A stretch of DNA of 8,077 nt, taken from NCBI GenBank assembly GCA_946480125.1, contig CAMLIY010000143.1, forward strand, positions 1 to 8,077, written 5' to 3'. How positions within the stretch are numbered: the first letter of the stretch is position 1; each line of letters starts with the position of its first letter. Of the stretch, positions 6,566 through 8,077 are shown one piece after another. The notes under the pieces are model-generated. The model had not been told where the DNA came from and made no database searches. It saw only the letters and a list, made by a program, of their open reading frames with translations. The position numbers were made by a program, and so were the translations under genes. This stretch comes from an uncultured Asticcacaulis sp. (lineage in GTDB: Bacteria; Pseudomonadota; Alphaproteobacteria; Caulobacterales; Caulobacteraceae).

Positions 6566-7378
6566 CTAGAGGGCCGCCACAAGCGCCTCGACAAGCGGGC
6601 GCAGGGTCTGACTCAGGGGGGCGGCGATGCCAGCGTCATACAGGTGCGGTGTCCTAGAGTCTAGGTAAGTGTCCTGAACAATTTCAATCTGGAGGGCCTG
6701 AATCTGCGGAGACAAGGCCCCGTAATGGCGCGTGGTGTAGCCGCCCTTGAAGCGGCCATCCAACACGTGGCTGTAGGTGTCTGTTTTGGCTCGCCAATCC
6801 TGCAACGCCTTAAGTGTATTTCCACGCAAGGTCGCGCCCGAATTAGTGCCGAAATTGAGGTCGGGCAGACGGCCCTCGAACAGACTGGGAATCACGCCGC
6901 GAATCGAGTGGGCATCGATCAGCAGCGCCTTGCCGTGATGCGCCATGGCGGTATTAAGCGCGGCTTTCAACTGGTCGTGATAGGGGCGCCAGTAGGTCTC
7001 TCGGCGAAACGCGATCTCGGCGGCGCAGGGGTTATGACCTTCCGGATAGATCGGGTTACGGTCGAAATCGCTGACCGGGCACAGGCCGGTTTCGAACTGG
7101 CCGGGATAGAGATTGGCGCCGGCCGGATCGCGGTTGAGATCAACGACATAGCGGGAATGGGTGGCGAAAAGCGTGGTGCCGCCAAGCTTTCGCGCGAAAT
7201 CAAACAGCCGGTGGACGTGGAAATCGGTCTCCCGCACGGTTAGTCCGATCTCGTTCAGCTTCGCGGCGATGTCAGGCGGGATATAGGTGCCGACATGCGG
7301 CGCGGCGATGACAAGCGGCGAGCGGCCTTCGGTGAAATCGAAAAGCGGATGATCCGTGGGCTGATGGTCAGAAGGCAT
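6566..7378 (-). CDS. hutG: N-formylglutamate deformylase (HutG type)
   Basis: Metal-dependent hydrolase of the N-formylglutamate amidohydrolase family. It splits N-formylglutamate into formate and glutamate, the last step of one histidine-degradation route. From the ATG at 7378 it has 270 residues, the normal HutG length. Motifs in order: SPLVIAAPHVG at 20-30, TDFHVHRLFD at 51-60, SRYVVDLNRDP at 75-85, LYPGQFETGLCP at 90-101, WRPYHDQL at 130-137, DAHSIRG at 155-161, GGYTTRHYG at 212-220 and QIEI at 230-233. His, Asp and Glu residues in these motifs are the likely metal and catalytic ligands. The open frame extends to an ATG at 7462, but those 28 extra residues do not resemble the family and contain a candidate promoter, so the start at 7378 is preferred. 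It lies 15 bases before folD. No hutU, hutH or hutI gene is visible. Confidence 0.88.
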   Translation of the reverse strand: MPSDHQPTDHPLFDFTEGRSPLVIAAPHVGTYIPPDIAAKLNEIGLTVRETDFHVHRLFDFARKLGGTTLFATHSRYVVDLNRDPAGANLYPGQFETGLCPVSDFDRNPIYPEGHNPCAAEIAFRRETYWRPYHDQLKAALNTAMAHHGKALLIDAHSIRGVIPSLFEGRLPDLNFGTNSGATLRGNTLKALQDWRAKTDTYSHVLDGRFKGGYTTRHYGALSPQIQALQIEIVQDTYLDSRTPHLYDAGIAAPLSQTLRPLVEALVAAL

Positions 7379-7385
7379 GGTTTCA

Positions 7386-7414
7386 ATTGAACCTATGCCG
7401 GTGCTATCTGTCAA
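7386..7414 (-). promoter_or_regulatory. Candidate sigma-70-type promoter for hutG-folD
   Basis: On the minus strand a perfect TTGACA (7409-7414) is followed after 17 bases by TTCAAT (7386-7391, four of six matches to TATAAT). Only seven bases separate the -10 box from the hutG ATG at 7378, so transcription would begin at or next to the start codon. This implies a leaderless mRNA and agrees with the lack of a good ribosome-binding site there. The 4/6 match at -10 keeps this tentative. Confidence 0.5.
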
Positions 7415-7428
7415 GGTCACGCATTGTC

Positions 7429-7453
7429 GGGACCGGAGAGTTACCCCGGTCCC
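7429..7453. other. GC-rich hairpin after the glycosidase gene
   Basis: GGGACCGG (7429-7436) and CCGGTCCC (7446-7453) form a perfect 8-bp stem with a 9-base loop in the 99-base spacer between the GH1 stop and the hutG start. No T-tract follows on either strand, so it could be a weak or Rho-assisted terminator, or an mRNA-stabilising 3' end of the glycosidase transcript. It lies upstream of the candidate hutG promoter, which fits a role as the boundary between two transcription units. Confidence 0.45.
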
Positions 7454-7465
7454 TGCGCTCACATC

Positions 7466-7493
7466 AGACGATGCGGCCTAGACGATGCGACCT
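7466..7493. repeat. 14-bp imperfect tandem duplication at the GH1 3' end
   Basis: AGACGATGCGGCCT (7466-7479) is followed at once by AGACGATGCGACCT (7480-7493), with a single mismatch. The junction falls within the stop codon of the glycosidase (7478-7480, minus). The unit length is not a multiple of three, and the second unit on the minus strand lies after the stop codon. It looks like a small slippage duplication. Confidence 0.6.
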
Positions 7494-8077
7494 TGGCGGA
7501 TGACCTCCCTGTACCAGAGCGCGCTGAGTTTAGGCGTGCGTTTCTGGGTGGCGAAATCGACATAATGGATGCCGAAGCGTTTGGTATAGCCATCCGCCCA
7601 TTCAAAATTGTCCATCAGGCTCCACAGGAAATAGCCCTTGAGCGGATAATCTTCCGCGACGAGGCGGCGGAAGTTATTGAAATAGTTGCGCAGGTACATG
7701 ACGCGGTCGGCGTCGTCGATATGACCATTGACGACGGGGTCATCGGCCGAGGCGCCATTCTCGGAAATATAGAGGGTCTTTGGACCCCACAATTCGCTGA
7801 CCAGGCGCGGTCCCCAGTAGGCCACTTCCGGCCCGACCACCAGCCACGGCGAGGCCATGCGTGGGGAGGAGGCGATGTGCGGGATAGTGACATAGCCGCT
7901 GGGGCCGTCATCGGCACGCACCCATTCGGGCGTATAGATGTTGAGCGCCACGAAATCGAGCGGGCTGGAAATCGCGGCCATATCTCCGGCCTGCACCTTC
8001 GGCGCGGCGGCGCCCTGTTCCGTCAGATATTCGTCGATATAGCGGCCTTCCATGATCGCGGTCAGGAACATGGCGTT
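7478..8077 (-). CDS. GH1 family beta-glucosidase (C-terminal part only)
   Basis: Retaining beta-glucosidase or related GH1 glycosidase that releases glucose from beta-linked oligosaccharides such as cellobiose. The frame is open through base 8077, so the N-terminal part is outside; 199 residues are visible of an enzyme usually about 440-480 long. Seen are LDFVALNIYTP at 40-50, the nucleophile motif YISENG at 103-108 with Glu106 as catalytic nucleophile, and LWSLMDNFEW at 151-160, whose Glu159 and Trp160 bind the sugar in the -1 site, followed by GYTKRFGIHYVDF at 163-175. The acid/base Glu (TxNEP motif) must lie upstream of the window. The C-terminus ends soon after the last barrel helix, as normal. 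Substrate and cellular location cannot be told from this part. Confidence 0.93.
   Translation of the reverse strand, partial: NAMFLTAIMEGRYIDEYLTEQGAAAPKVQAGDMAAISSPLDFVALNIYTPEWVRADDGPSGYVTIPHIASSPRMASPWLVVGPEVAYWGPRLVSELWGPKTLYISENGASADDPVVNGHIDDADRVMYLRNYFNNFRRLVAEDYPLKGYFLWSLMDNFEWADGYTKRFGIHYVDFATQKRTPKLSALWYREVIRQGRIV

Noticed and set aside
7379..7462. 28-residue N-terminal extension of the hutG open frame
   Set aside because: It does not resemble the family N-terminus, has no ribosome-binding site, and contains a candidate promoter and most of a hairpin. The start at 7378 explains the sequence better.

Overview
The window looks like a chromosomal housekeeping segment of a GC-rich alphaproteobacterium. 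The combination of an MlaEFD-type lipid transporter with a PqiC-like lipoprotein, a ScoAB CoA-transferase, a HutG-type deformylase and a GH1 glycosidase of this style would fit Caulobacterales such as Asticcacaulis or Caulobacter. That placement is inference from protein style, not from a marker gene. There is no sign of a mobile element, CRISPR array, RNA gene or phage, and no gene-free stretch longer than 100 bases.

Left part, plus strand (1-2839): the 3' end of a four-gene lipid-transport operon. It holds a permease (MlaE family, cut by the window edge), an ATPase (MlaF family), a membrane-anchored MCE substrate-binding protein (MlaD family) and an outer-membrane-type auxiliary lipoprotein. 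The genes overlap or nearly touch (TGATG, 9 bases, ATGA), so they are very likely co-transcribed and translationally coupled. Together they would move phospholipid or another lipid between inner and outer membrane. The operon ends at a perfect 18-bp hairpin that also terminates the converging minus-strand genes. The stop codons of both flanking genes lie inside its arms.

Right part, minus strand (2872-8077), in transcription order: the C-terminal part of a GH1 beta-glucosidase; N-formylglutamate deformylase (hutG-like), with a candidate promoter directly before its start; folD, 15 bases later; a ferredoxin/rubredoxin-reductase-type FAD enzyme after a 91-base spacer that can fold into a branched RNA; and the two subunits of a 3-oxoacid CoA-transferase (scoA, scoB), with zero spacing between them. 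HutG and FolD are adjacent and both touch one-carbon metabolism. The reductase and CoA-transferase have no obvious partner genes here.

No novel defence or biosynthetic system is visible. The points worth a second look are regulatory: the stop-sharing bidirectional terminator, a probable leaderless hutG start that shortens the longest open frame by 28 codons, a possible three-way-junction RNA before the reductase, and a nine-codon mini-ORF (eight residues plus stop) whose stop overlaps the scoA start.
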